From: an uncultured Roseburia sp.
Lineage (GTDB): Bacteria; Bacillota; Clostridia; Lachnospirales; Lachnospiraceae
Assembly (NCBI GenBank): GCA_947246475.1
Contig: CAMXSH010000005.1
Span: 19,026 to 83,025 of the forward strand
Length of the DNA stretch: 64,000 bases
Direction of reading: 5' to 3'
Below, one piece after another: positions 1 through 8,690 of this stretch; position 1 is the first letter of the stretch, and every line of letters begins with the position of its first letter. The notes below the pieces were generated by a model, which saw only the letters and a program-made list of their open reading frames with translations, did no database searches and was not told the origin of the DNA. The translations under genes and the position numbers were made by a program.

Positions 1-62
1 ACTTCATCATCACTGATAAACTTCTTTGCCAGTGAATAATCAAATGTAACATGCTTATTCAT
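1..62 (-). CDS. pgi: Probable glucose-6-phosphate isomerase, N-terminal fragment cut by window edge
   Basis: Only the first 20 or so codons are in the window. The peptide begins MNKHVTFDYSLAKKFISDDE, which resembles the start of clostridial glucose-6-phosphate isomerases (a short beta strand, then FDYS..A..F). A good ribosome-binding site (GAAAGGGG) precedes the ATG at 62. If correct, the enzyme interconverts glucose-6-phosphate and fructose-6-phosphate in glycolysis. The gene has its own promoter and a palindromic leader. The call rests on a short N-terminal resemblance and could be wrong. Confidence 0.55.
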   Translation of the reverse strand, partial: MNKHVTFDYSLAKKFISDDE

Positions 63-103
63 ACTTCGCCCCTTTCTTTTCACTTCGAGAAATAAACTTT
101 TGA

Positions 104-122
104 ATTGGCACATTGTGCCAAT
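104..122. promoter_or_regulatory. Perfect palindrome in leader of the pgi-like gene (candidate operator)
   Basis: ATTGGCACA and TGTGCCAAT form 9-bp perfect arms around a single central base. The element lies just downstream of the predicted transcription start of the pgi-like gene, a usual place for a repressor site or an RNA hairpin. There is no T-run, so it is not a terminator. The regulator is unknown. Confidence 0.5.
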
Positions 123-133
123 CTGATAATTTC

Positions 134-162
134 ATTATATCAAACCGACTGCCAAAACACAA
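134..162 (-). promoter_or_regulatory. Sigma-A promoter of the pgi-like gene
   Basis: On the minus strand, TTGTGT (-35, 157-162) and TATAAT (-10, 134-139) are separated by 17 bp, with TG before the -10 box. It lies between the upstream membrane-protein gene and the pgi-like gene, so pgi can be transcribed on its own. Confidence 0.6.
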
Positions 163-199
163 GTCCAACCCGGCTTATGCAGCACAGCCCGGCGCTGCA

Positions 200-871
200 T
201 CAAACCATATATTCTTTTAACACTTCCTCTATAACAGCTTCTTCCTCTTTTGTAAATTCAAGTTTTACGGGGGGCTCATCTTCCTGTTTCATAGACAACA
301 GTTCTTCCAGCTGCGCCCGCTCCTCCTCAAAATACTCTCTATGGTATTCTTCCATCTCTTCATGTTTAAATACCTGGTTCTCCAGCCTCGGTTTATAAAT
401 ATTTTCCAGGTAATCCCGCACTTCTACCAGCAGCCGCTTTCTCCGGAACCGAAGATTTAAACATATGTCCTCCAAAATAATGATCCCACATATGGCGATT
501 CCCACAAAAAGAAATTCCATCATCATTCTGCGGTCACTGTCCAGAACTGCTATGTACAAATTTGCAAGAAGACTTGTCAGAAGTGTAATTCCAAACATTA
601 CATCTCCCAAAACCTCCCAGGTGTAGAGATGAACTCCTGCTGCCCGGTAGGAATTCAAGTACTTGTCCACAAAAATTTCAACATTCTCAACTCCCATTTT
701 CAGTTGATAACATGTCTCAAATTTTTTCAGCAGCATTTTCATCAGCGGATGTTGGGATTTTCCCATCTGCCCGGCGGCCCGGATCAATCTCCGGTACATT
801 CTGCTCACAAATAATTTGATCACAAAACATAAAAATCCAAATCCAATTATCAAATACATTACATCTCTCAT
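200..871 (-). CDS. Conserved hypothetical membrane protein with charged C-terminal tail
   Basis: About 223 residues. Three hydrophobic segments are visible: one at the N-terminus (YLIIGFGFLCFVIKLF) and two in the middle (around 90-110 and 120-140). An acidic, probably coiled C-terminal tail rich in Glu follows (EEMEEYHREYFEEERAQLEE). I do not recognise a functional domain. The start was placed at the ATG at 871 because GAGG lies 6 bases upstream; the in-frame ATG at 883 sits almost on top of that site. It follows murG on the same strand after a gap of about 150 bases. Confidence 0.7.
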   Translation of the reverse strand: MRDVMYLIIGFGFLCFVIKLFVSRMYRRLIRAAGQMGKSQHPLMKMLLKKFETCYQLKMGVENVEIFVDKYLNSYRAAGVHLYTWEVLGDVMFGITLLTSLLANLYIAVLDSDRRMMMEFLFVGIAICGIIILEDICLNLRFRRKRLLVEVRDYLENIYKPRLENQVFKHEEMEEYHREYFEEERAQLEELLSMKQEDEPPVKLEFTKEEEAVIEEVLKEYMV

Positions 872-1035
872 ATCATACCTCACTTCCCGATAATTACAAT
901 TATCTGCCTTTTGGCACGAATTGTGACAGGAACGGCGGCACCGTCCTTTTGTACAGTATATCAGATCCCTGATATTCCTGTACAGATACCGCTGATATAA
1001 TATGACATTTTCGTATGACAGGAAACGACAGACTT

Positions 1036-2103
1036 TTACTTTATTCTTACTTCCTCTATGATATCTGCTACTTTTACCACCGCATTGTGCTGGTCGCTGG
1101 CTTCCATAGAGCGGACATAATCCTTTCTGCCCTCATAAACTTTTTTCACTGCCTCCAAAAGCCGGTCGCTGGTAAGTTCCTCTTCCTGGATCACATAACT
1201 AAAGCCCTGCTTTTCAAAGGATTCCGCATTTAAAATCTGGTCTCCCCTGCTTGCTTCCATGGACAAGGGGATCAATATATTAGGCTTGTGAAGCGCCAGC
1301 AGCTCACAAATCGCATTGGCGCCGGCACGGGAAATAACAAGATCCGCTGCATCCAGAAGATCGCATAATTCTTTTTGAATATATTCAAACTGAACATATC
1401 CTTCCGTCCCTTTTAATGTCTGATCTACTTTATCCTTTCCGCACAGATGAATGACCTGATAATCCTTCAGCAATTCTGGAAGAATATCCCGGACAGCCTC
1501 ATTTACACGGACAGAACCAAGGCTTCCCCCGATCACGAGAATCACCGGTTTGCCAGAGGAAAAACCACAAAAATCAAGACCTTTTAAACGATTGCCGGAA
1601 AAAAGTTCTTTTCGGATCGGAGATCCTGTAAGATGCGCCTTTTCCTCTGGAAGATGTGAAAGTGTCTCTGGAAAGTTGGCACAAACTGCCGTTGCCGACG
1701 GAAGGCAAAGCCGGTTGGCAAGTCCTGGTGAAATATCAGATTCATGAAGTACACAGGGAACCTTTTTCCTCTTTGCCGCCATGACGACAGGAACAGTCAC
1801 AAAACCACCTTTGGAAAATATAACATCAGGCTTTATTTTTTTTATGATCCTGGCAGCCTCTACATAGCCTTTTAATATTCTTGCCGGATCTGTAAAATTT
1901 TTCACGTCAAAATATCTGCGAAGCTTTCCGGAAGATATTCCATAGTATGGAATATCAAACTCCGCCATCAGTTTCGTCTCAATCCCGTCTTTGGAACCAA
2001 TGTAATGAATCTCATATCCCCGCTTCTGAAGTTCAGGGATCAATGCTATATTCGGAGTCACATGCCCCGCCGTTCCCCCACCGGTCAGTATTATCTTCTT
2101 CAA
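1036..2103 (-). CDS. murG: UDP-N-acetylglucosamine--muramyl-(pentapeptide) transferase MurG
   Basis: 355 aa, normal for MurG. It transfers GlcNAc from UDP-GlcNAc to lipid I, giving lipid II, at the inner face of the membrane in peptidoglycan synthesis. The N-terminal glycine-rich loop GGGTAGHVTP and the C-terminal donor-binding stretch SRAGANAICELLALHKPNIL are both present, as in GT28 enzymes. The start is a TTG at 2103 with GGGGG about 10 bases upstream. It follows the HIT gene by 17 bp, so the two are probably cotranscribed. It lies outside a division/cell-wall cluster, which is not unusual in Clostridia. Confidence 0.95.
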   Translation of the reverse strand: MKKIILTGGGTAGHVTPNIALIPELQKRGYEIHYIGSKDGIETKLMAEFDIPYYGISSGKLRRYFDVKNFTDPARILKGYVEAARIIKKIKPDVIFSKGGFVTVPVVMAAKRKKVPCVLHESDISPGLANRLCLPSATAVCANFPETLSHLPEEKAHLTGSPIRKELFSGNRLKGLDFCGFSSGKPVILVIGGSLGSVRVNEAVRDILPELLKDYQVIHLCGKDKVDQTLKGTEGYVQFEYIQKELCDLLDAADLVISRAGANAICELLALHKPNILIPLSMEASRGDQILNAESFEKQGFSYVIQEEELTSDRLLEAVKKVYEGRKDYVRSMEASDQHNAVVKVADIIEEVRIK

Positions 2104-2120
2104 TCTTATCGAACCCCCAG

Positions 2121-2531
2121 TTATAGATTCTTTTTGATCTCATCTGCCACAGCCTGAAGATCTGGAGTTTCCCCCGGCTTCCACATAATATTTACACCAT
2201 CTCCATAATATCGTGGAACCACATGTACATGAAGATGAAATACTGTCTGTCCGGCTGCCTCACCATTATTCTGCAGAATGTTCACCCCGTCACAGTTATA
2301 AGTCTTCATCAATGCAGTTGCAATCTTTTTCGCAATGGGAAATACCTTGGAAGCCTCTGCCTCATCCAGCTCAAATATATTCGCCGCATGTTTTTTCGGC
2401 AGGATGATCACATGCCCCCTTGCCGCCGGATTCACATCCAGGATGGCGCGAAAGTCATCATCCTCGTACACTGCTGTGGAAGGAATCTCTCCCGCTATGA
2501 TCTTACAAAAAACACAATTTTCATCTGCCAT
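2121..2531 (-). CDS. HIT family nucleotide hydrolase (Hint-like)
   Basis: 136 aa histidine-triad protein. The N-terminal CVFCKIIAGEIPS is typical of Hint proteins, whose first Cys residues and a later His can bind zinc. The catalytic triad stretch is FHLHVHVVPRY near residue 98. Family members hydrolyse AMP linked to lysine, amines or phosphoramidates; the physiological substrate here is unknown. GAGAGGT precedes the ATG. It sits between the flavodoxin/SCP2 gene and murG in one minus-strand run. Confidence 0.9.
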   Translation of the reverse strand: MADENCVFCKIIAGEIPSTAVYEDDDFRAILDVNPAARGHVIILPKKHAANIFELDEAEASKVFPIAKKIATALMKTYNCDGVNILQNNGEAAGQTVFHLHVHVVPRYYGDGVNIMWKPGETPDLQAVADEIKKNL

Positions 2532-2557
2532 CTAAATTTACCTCTCTTTACAATTAT

Positions 2558-3544
2558 TTACAAAAAGCGGAATACTGTATCAAAATTCCTTAGCACCTTA
2601 AAATTGCCCTGAGCAGATAATTCCCCTGACATAAAAGCATTTTGAAACGGTTTTTTACCAGCCAGAATATCATTGAATACTGCACTTTGAGTCTTCGCTG
2701 TTACATCTGGATCCTGGACACTGCCAAAATAGCACTTTAAGCGATCATTGTTCACCTCAATGACAAGACTCCTGTTCTCATCTGTCAGATCGATCTGAAA
2801 TACTGCCTGCATATCATCCATTGGTACAAAATGTGATTTGAGCTCCGAAATATAACGGTCTGGGTTTTCTTCTCCATCCAGCATTTCTTTAAACAGGTTT
2901 GCCAGTTCCTCGATATCTTCTTTCTGTTTTTTAACATAATGATCATTGGACACATAGGCTGAGAGCTGTTCGCTTTCCTGCGGTGTCAAAGACAGGGTGT
3001 TACTCCGCAGGACCGTTTTTTTGACCTGATAACTGCTGCTTGGAAATGCCACCATTTTCTTGGAAATGGTACGGTAAAAATTCTCCGCACATTTTTCAAT
3101 CATCAGATTATAATCCGGATTTGTCTCGAATTCTACATGATTATCTACATAGGCGCATACTCCCTCACATGGGACGCCGCCAAGCATCTCCCAGGCTTTG
3201 ATCAGCGTAGTCTGTGCCTCTCTCTCCCCATAAGTCGTCGCCATAACCACGGGAAGCATATAAATACGCTGTATGCTTTCTTTATCTCCATAAAGCCAGC
3301 AGGCATCCAGAAACTGCTGCAGGTATCCGCCGATCCCAAGCCACTCTATGGATGCCGCAATTATCACACCATCCGCTTCTTTTAATGTCTTGGGTAATAC
3401 CGAGATTCCGCTTTTGTCCTCATATAAATTATATCTTTCCACATTTACGCGAAGTTCATCCAGAACCTGCGAAATTTTATCAATGGTAAATATGGTAGGA
3501 TCATCTATGAGTCCACGGCCTCCATAATAAATATTTATGCGCAT
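2558..3544 (-). CDS. Flavodoxin-like / SCP2 sterol-carrier-type two-domain protein
   Basis: About 328 residues. The N-terminal ~170 residues resemble NADPH-dependent FMN reductase/flavodoxin folds (RINIYYGGRG; ADGVIIAASIEWLGIGG). The C-terminal ~110 residues resemble an SCP2-type lipid-binding domain (AVFQIDLTDENRSLVIEV; GELSAQGNFKVLRNF). The combination suggests a soluble redox protein that carries or senses a hydrophobic ligand, but the reaction is unknown. The start is the ATG at 3544, which overlaps the rhomboid stop codon as TGATG, so the two are translationally coupled. Confidence 0.75.
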   Translation of the reverse strand: MRINIYYGGRGLIDDPTIFTIDKISQVLDELRVNVERYNLYEDKSGISVLPKTLKEADGVIIAASIEWLGIGGYLQQFLDACWLYGDKESIQRIYMLPVVMATTYGEREAQTTLIKAWEMLGGVPCEGVCAYVDNHVEFETNPDYNLMIEKCAENFYRTISKKMVAFPSSSYQVKKTVLRSNTLSLTPQESEQLSAYVSNDHYVKKQKEDIEELANLFKEMLDGEENPDRYISELKSHFVPMDDMQAVFQIDLTDENRSLVIEVNNDRLKCYFGSVQDPDVTAKTQSAVFNDILAGKKPFQNAFMSGELSAQGNFKVLRNFDTVFRFL

Positions 3545-4170
3545 CACATCACCCGTTCCTTTCTTATTGAAACTATTCTTTTGATCAGGTACATTCCGAT
3601 ACAGAGCATAGCACCCGCCACAAACCCGCCCACATGTGCAAATTGGTCAACCTCTGGATACAGCTTTCCATAGTACAGGTTCAAGGCAACATACGCTGTA
3701 AAACGAAAGATTTCCCTGCGCAGATTATTTTTGCGGTTTATGATAAGCAGCACAATAAATGCCCCCATCACCCCATACACAGCGCCAGAGGCGCCACAGG
3801 AAACAATCTGGGCATTCTGGTTTAAATGAGCTGTCACAGACACAAGTCCGGCGGTAATTCCAGAAACCAGATAAATACCTGCAAACCACAGTCTTCCAAC
3901 GGCATTTTCCATCACATGTCCAAATATCACCAGGGATACCATGTTAAAAAACAGGTGCTCAATTCCAAAGTGAAGAAAGAAATGTGTAATAAGCCGATAG
4001 TATTCATGCTCTCTAAAAAAAGCCGGTGCATACATGCCTCCTGCCTCGATCATAAAATCAGGATCCAGAGTGGAACCCTTCCACTCTGTTATGAAAAACA
4101 CTGCAACGTTTATCATTGTGATCAGCACTGTAACCAGCGGAAACCTTTTCACTAAGGTGTTTTCTCGCAA
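3544..4170 (-). CDS. Rhomboid family intramembrane serine protease
   Basis: About 208 aa with six predicted membrane helices. The catalytic serine lies in GASGAVYGVMGAF and the partner histidine in QFAHVGGFVAGAML, so the Ser-His dyad is intact. An N-terminal membrane segment is followed by the rhomboid loop (RLITHFFLHFGIEHLFFNM). The TTG at 4170 was preferred as start because GGGAGG lies 8 bases upstream; a TTG at 4203 has no such site. It is the first gene of the minus-strand run that continues into murG. Substrates cannot be inferred. Confidence 0.88.
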   Translation of the reverse strand: MRENTLVKRFPLVTVLITMINVAVFFITEWKGSTLDPDFMIEAGGMYAPAFFREHEYYRLITHFFLHFGIEHLFFNMVSLVIFGHVMENAVGRLWFAGIYLVSGITAGLVSVTAHLNQNAQIVSCGASGAVYGVMGAFIVLLIINRKNNLRREIFRFTAYVALNLYYGKLYPEVDQFAHVGGFVAGAMLCIGMYLIKRIVSIRKERVM

Positions 4171-4269
4171 ATCGTAATCCTCCCGACTTGTCTTCCCAAT
4201 CAAAATATGTTAGTATTGTAGCATATTTTAGAGCAATAGTCCACAAGACTATTGAGAAATGAGGAAAAG

Positions 4270-5663
4270 ATGAAAATTACCGTCCATGGGACACCGGCAA
4301 ATACTAAATCCATACTTGATCTGCTAGAAGATCAAGGGATATCTCTGCCATGTAACTGCCACGGAGCAAATACCTGTGGGGGAAAGCAGTATGATTTTCC
4401 CTGTGACCTGATTCCTCATGAGGATATAACGGTGACGGTTCACCCCAGAGTATCTTTTAGCGGTCTGGCACTGTCCTCAGATCAAAACAACGATCATCTA
4501 CCAGACACTCTGCTTATCGATCTTGGCACCACAACCATAGCGATGGTGTATTATAGTTCTTTACACAAAACAGCTTTTTATTCGGAAGTATTTCCTAATC
4601 CACAGCTTCCTTTCGGATCTGACGTGATCAGCCGTATCAAATATGATACGGAAGCCATTCACAAACATGAGTTAACGCACATGATCTGTGAAACACTTTC
4701 TAAACATTATAATTCTTTTCTGGCTTCTCATAAAAATGTATCAATTGAGACCTGTCTCATCGGCGGAAATACCACCATGATCCACCTTCTTCTGGGTCTT
4801 TCTCTAGAGAATATGACTGCCGCCCCCTTTACACCTGCCGATATTCCCCCGGACAAACTTAGTTTCCACCAGGGCAGTACAAAAATTCAGATTCTTCCGT
4901 GGCTGTCTGCTTTTATCGGAGGCGACATAGTATCCGGTATGCTTTATCTGAATTTTGACACACGGAAAGACACCTGCCTTCTGGTAGATCTGGGAACCAA
5001 CGGAGAATTGGCACTTGTTTATGACCAGAAGATTTACACGGCAGGAACGGCAGCCGGGCCTGCCTTTGAAGGCGGCGGCCTTTCCTGCGGGACTCCGGCA
5101 GTCCCCGGCACGATATCCGATGTCAGCCACAAACCCAAACCATCGGCAACAAACTTCCAACTGGAATCTGCGGAAGTGGCGCTGTCAGCATCCTATCCCA
5201 GCTTCTCACATGCGGATACATGGATCCCTCTGGAATACTAACCGATAAATTCCCAGAGCACGGACTTATCCTTTCCCGGACACCTTCCGGGCAAACCATC
5301 CGGTTTACAAAACAGGACGTCCGCCAGATGCAGCTGGCGGCAGCTGCTATAGGCGCTGGTATCAATACATTATGTCATACTGCTGGAATTTCTGTTGATG
5401 ATGTAGATCATCTCTACCTCGCCGGAGGACTGGGTTATCACATAAACATTTCCAAAGCGGATACTTCCGGAATGTTTTCTGGTGTAGAGACATCTCATAT
5501 CCATGCAGTGGGAAACAGCTGTCTTCTGGGTCTTGCCACAGTTTCCCACAGACTAGACAGCCTTTCCCAGCGCATAAAAGACATTCAGCAAAAATCCCAT
5601 GAAGTCATTCTGGCAGATAATAATTATTTTCAAGAACAATTTATCCGTCACATGACCTACTAA
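4270..5663 (+). pseudogene. RACo-like 2Fe-2S/ASKHA-domain protein (DUF4445), split by a frameshift
   Basis: Two overlapping frames together make one protein of about 460 residues. The first part starts at the ATG at 4270 (GAGGAAAAG upstream) with a ferredoxin-like N-terminus (LPCNCHGANTCGGKQYDFPC) and the first ASKHA half (DTLLIDLGTTTIAMV; CLIGGNTTMIHLLLG; VDLGTNGELAL; AGPAFEGGG). Near 5120-5145 the homology jumps frame: in the other frame TIGNKLPTGICGSGAVSIL and then DHLYLAGGLG continue the fold to 5663. Relatives reactivate corrinoid proteins using ATP. A one-base deletion (or two-base insertion) explains the break. It may be a real inactivation or a sequencing error, because the rest of the frame is well preserved. 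Confidence 0.82.
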
Positions 5664-6913
5664 TATAATTCTACCTTATAATATATGGAAGATATACCAA
5701 TCATATCCCCATCCTTCAGCTGGCATCTCTCCCAGGGCGCCAGCTGCCTTCCATTGACAAAGGTACCGTTGGTTGATTCCTGATCGATCATAAATACTCC
5801 TTGCGCATCTGCCACTACCTTTACATGAATACGGCTGACCTCCCCCTCTCCAATAATTTCATCTGCCTTTGCCACATCTTTTCCGATAAAAAAGGGGCTT
5901 TTTCGTATCTTAATTTCTGGTCTGTGCCAATCCTGCGGGATCAGATTTATCATCCAGCCCTGCTCCTCCATCTGCTCCAGCACAATGGTTTCATCGGAAC
6001 AAGTACTGACTAATTGTATCGTATTATCTTTTGCTTCTTTTCCGGCTTTTTCCACTGTTTTTCCTGTTTGCTTATGACCAGTTGACCCTTTATTTTTATA
6101 GTAATATAATGCCGCAAGAAGAACTACCGCTAAAATTCCGCCACGCCTCAGATCAAGTCCTCCGGAAACTGGATCCTGTATAATTTCTGCCCGATACATG
6201 ATTATGCAGATAAACACTTCCACAACGGCAAAAACAGTCCATTTTTCCCATGGTCTCCCTGGTTTTTGTCCGGATTTCTCTTCCTGCCGCGGCAGCACGC
6301 GAAAACGATCCGCTTCCTCTGATGGCAGGACTTTTCTTTCCTTTTTGGCACCGCAATTTTGAGGAACTTTCTTTTTCCTATTATCATCCAAAAAATCAGA
6401 CAATTTATTTAGATCAAAATGACTGTCTCTACTGAGACTGTGAAGTCCATATACCAAAAAAGCCAGATCCTTATCCTGATGATTCATCGTATCCATAAAC
6501 TTTTCCAGCAGTCTCGAAATTCCTTCATTTACTTTCTTGTCATAACCATCCAGATAGGGTATCAGCAGCTGTTGTTGTTTTTCATCCCAGAACATGGAAT
6601 CACACTGCAGCAACAGATTTTTTTCATCTAGAAAATACTCCTGGCATCGGGTGAGAATCTGGACCAGCTGTTCCAGCAGATCAACCAGCTGTGGCACATT
6701 CATATCTCCCCGCCCAAAGAATTCACTCAGGGTGATCCTATCTCTTACCTGGTACAGGCACCGCACCTCATGATCCACAACTTGTAGCTCTGCACCCAGG
6801 ATCCCTCCCACAACATTGTATTTTAGCATCTCACTTCCAAATCTTCCTGTTTCCTCCAGTTCATCAATCTGCAGTATCCGTCCCTCCAGTTCCTGAACTA
6901 ATGTTATTCTCAT
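5660..6913 (-). CDS. DUF6382-like/FHA domain membrane protein of the Tad locus
   Basis: 417 aa. The N-terminal ~190 residues resemble the DUF6382 type found next to clostridial Tad genes. A basic linker follows, then hydrophobic segments near 225-265, and a C-terminal FHA domain (about 335-410) with SPFFIGKD, GEVSRIHVKV and STNGTFVNG, the phosphothreonine-binding surface. It is the last gene of the operon. GGGAGG precedes the ATG at 6913, so it overlaps the preceding pseudopilin gene by 50 bases in another frame. It probably links the pilus machinery to Ser/Thr phosphorylation, which is an inference from the FHA domain. Confidence 0.8.
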   Translation of the reverse strand: MRITLVQELEGRILQIDELEETGRFGSEMLKYNVVGGILGAELQVVDHEVRCLYQVRDRITLSEFFGRGDMNVPQLVDLLEQLVQILTRCQEYFLDEKNLLLQCDSMFWDEKQQQLLIPYLDGYDKKVNEGISRLLEKFMDTMNHQDKDLAFLVYGLHSLSRDSHFDLNKLSDFLDDNRKKKVPQNCGAKKERKVLPSEEADRFRVLPRQEEKSGQKPGRPWEKWTVFAVVEVFICIIMYRAEIIQDPVSGGLDLRRGGILAVVLLAALYYYKNKGSTGHKQTGKTVEKAGKEAKDNTIQLVSTCSDETIVLEQMEEQGWMINLIPQDWHRPEIKIRKSPFFIGKDVAKADEIIGEGEVSRIHVKVVADAQGVFMIDQESTNGTFVNGRQLAPWERCQLKDGDMIGISSIYYKVELY

Positions 6914-7340
6914 TTTTTCCTCCCCCCTTTATCACTTCCGCATCCCACAAAACATCAGGCGCGGACAATCTTTCATGGGATAATTTTATTTTCTTTCCCT
7001 CCCGCCCTGTTAAAAGTTCCTTCACAAATGGAAACTGGATGGTAAGCAGAAGCGAAACTTCCGCTTCTACTGAAACCAGTCCTTTTTTTACATAAACTCT
7101 TCCTATCTTACATATCAGCAGTTTTTCCGCCAAATACTCTTCCAGTCCCTCTTTCAATTCTATTTCTCCCACCTCGGATGCATTTTCTAATGCTATATCG
7201 AGGTAGTGCTGCCCCAGTGAATACGCTGTTGTCCGGTCATGAACATACATGGATAGATAACAAATACTGAAAAGGATCCATATGGCGATACTAAATATAA
7301 ATGCTGCCTCCACAGTAAAAGATGCTTTTTTACACATCAT
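6864..7340 (-). CDS. TadE-like pseudopilin (minor pilin), 158 aa
   Basis: The N-terminus MCKKASFTVEAAFIFSIAIW is the TadE-type signature: a short basic stretch, then TVEAA and a long hydrophobic helix. The rest is a soluble domain with no recognised motif. The ATG at 7340 was chosen because GGGAG lies 8 bases upstream and the ATGA overlaps the stop of the preceding prepilin peptidase gene. TadE/F proteins are minor pilins needed for Flp pilus assembly; which cleavage enzyme acts on it is uncertain. Confidence 0.75.
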   Translation of the reverse strand: MMCKKASFTVEAAFIFSIAIWILFSICYLSMYVHDRTTAYSLGQHYLDIALENASEVGEIELKEGLEEYLAEKLLICKIGRVYVKKGLVSVEAEVSLLLTIQFPFVKELLTGREGKKIKLSHERLSAPDVLWDAEVIKGGGKNENNISSGTGGTDTAD

Positions 7341-7777
7341 ACGAAGATCTCCCATAGACAAACTACCCCAAAGCCAACAAAGATAAAGGGCACAAAGGGC
7401 ATGGTATAACTTCTCTTCACCCGACGGATAACCATCAGCACAGCTCCAACAACTGCCGATAAAACGAGAGAAAGAAATAATAAAAACATGTTTTCAAATA
7501 TAGAAAGTACCATTCCGCACACCATCATTACAAAGCCATCCCCCATCCCTATCTTTCCATGCGTAAAATAACTTAGCAATAGTACCAGTATCCCTGGTAA
7601 ACCTCCGAGCAACATTTCCAGCAAAATCCCTTCATGGCAGAATTGAAAAATGCGGATTGCTGTCAGAACACCGCCAGTTATTAAAGTCGTCCCTATATGT
7701 ATCTCCTTTCGCCTTACATCATAGACAGACATTGCCAGCAAATATATAAACAAAATACCATATAAACATATCTTCAT
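7337..7777 (-). CDS. Second prepilin peptidase (A24 family) of the Tad locus
   Basis: 146 aa, entirely membrane embedded. The two catalytic aspartates of type IV prepilin peptidases are visible: YDVRRKEI near the N-terminus and GKIGMGDGFVM (GxGD) in the middle. The start is the ATG at 7777 with GGAG upstream; a longer reading from 7813 lacks a site. It lies between two TadE-like genes and is distinct from the peptidase that opens the operon at 15427. It may process the TadE-like proteins while the other processes Flp; that division is inference. Confidence 0.85.
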   Translation of the reverse strand: MKICLYGILFIYLLAMSVYDVRRKEIHIGTTLITGGVLTAIRIFQFCHEGILLEMLLGGLPGILVLLLSYFTHGKIGMGDGFVMMVCGMVLSIFENMFLLFLSLVLSAVVGAVLMVIRRVKRSYTMPFVPFIFVGFGVVCLWEIFV

Positions 7778-7796
7778 ATTTTTCTCCTTTCCGTAT

Positions 7797-8543
7797 TCAG
7801 CCAGACGATGCACATTTTGAACAAGGCAGTCTGCCTCCAGCCTCAGACAGCTTTATCTGGCGGATGTTTCGGGTTAATTTTTGACAGGCTCTGCTACTGT
7901 GAAACCGTTTTCCAAAATTGCAGACAAATACATTCTGCTCCTTTTGGAAAACACCTCTTCCACAGCGTTCACAGGCATAATATTTTCCTCCGTCCTCTCC
8001 TCTTAGATATTCCAAATCCCCGTATTTTACCTGGGAAATACTCAGTTTCAAATAGGTGCATTCCAGCGTTTTATGATACACTTTTCCCGTCTCCGTCACA
8101 TAGACAGGAAGATCCCTCTCCTGAATATCTTCCTCTGCCCTTGTATTTACACCACGAAATGCCCTTGTATGAAACTTCTCTGTAAAGTGAAAAGGAAATT
8201 GATGCAAAATAGGGAAGGGCAGACAAATGTCATAATCAGCCACAAGCACAATATCCTCTGTCTTCTCATTAAACTGTGACCTCAGCATACAGATCGGAAT
8301 CTCTTCCTGTATATACCGATTCATTTTTATTGTCAGATATAATGGATCCATCACAGCACTCTTTTCGCTGACAGCATATTCTACTGAAACTTCTCTTCCA
8401 GTTCTCACCAGCGCCCACTGGACTTTATCCTCATATAAAAGCAGCTGGCATATGTATATGACAGACAGAGCCGCAAATATAAAGACAGGAAATACAAGAG
8501 ACGCCTCCACTGTCAGAGATCCTCTTCTCATCTTCTTTTTCAA
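7797..8543 (-). CDS. TadE-like pseudopilin with duplicated His/Cys motif
   Basis: About 248 residues. The N-terminus MRRGSLTVEASLVFPVFIFA is TadE-like. After a middle domain, the last ~90 residues contain the same pattern twice: VYHKTLECTYL followed by YYACERC, then RFHSSRACQKL followed by RLPCSKC. Each unit has a His, a single Cys and a CxxC pair, suggesting two metal-binding or disulfide modules. The start is TTG at 8543, just after GAGGAGG. It is the third-last pilin-related gene of the operon. I know of no assigned function for this tail. Confidence 0.75.
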   Translation of the reverse strand: MKKKMRRGSLTVEASLVFPVFIFAALSVIYICQLLLYEDKVQWALVRTGREVSVEYAVSEKSAVMDPLYLTIKMNRYIQEEIPICMLRSQFNEKTEDIVLVADYDICLPFPILHQFPFHFTEKFHTRAFRGVNTRAEEDIQERDLPVYVTETGKVYHKTLECTYLKLSISQVKYGDLEYLRGEDGGKYYACERCGRGVFQKEQNVFVCNFGKRFHSSRACQKLTRNIRQIKLSEAGGRLPCSKCASSG

Positions 8544-8690
8544 ATTTTCCTCCTCTGGGCTCAAGGCGGCAAAGGGTATTCTATTGTTGTATGATTGGCA
8601 ATTTTCTCCCTGTCATGTCAGGATATGATAGTATTATTTTTTTATAGAATACCCTCTCCCGCCTCGATAAAACCCGTATTTCTAATACAT

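Noticed and set aside
104..122. Sigma-54 promoter (TGGCAC core)
   Set aside because: The -12 element (TTGC at the right distance) is missing; the sequence is a symmetrical palindrome downstream of a good sigma-A promoter.
5122..5145. Programmed -1 frameshifting in the RACo-like gene
   Set aside because: No in-phase X-XXY-YYZ slippery sequence is present at the junction and I see no strong stem-loop just after it; a mutation or sequencing error is simpler.
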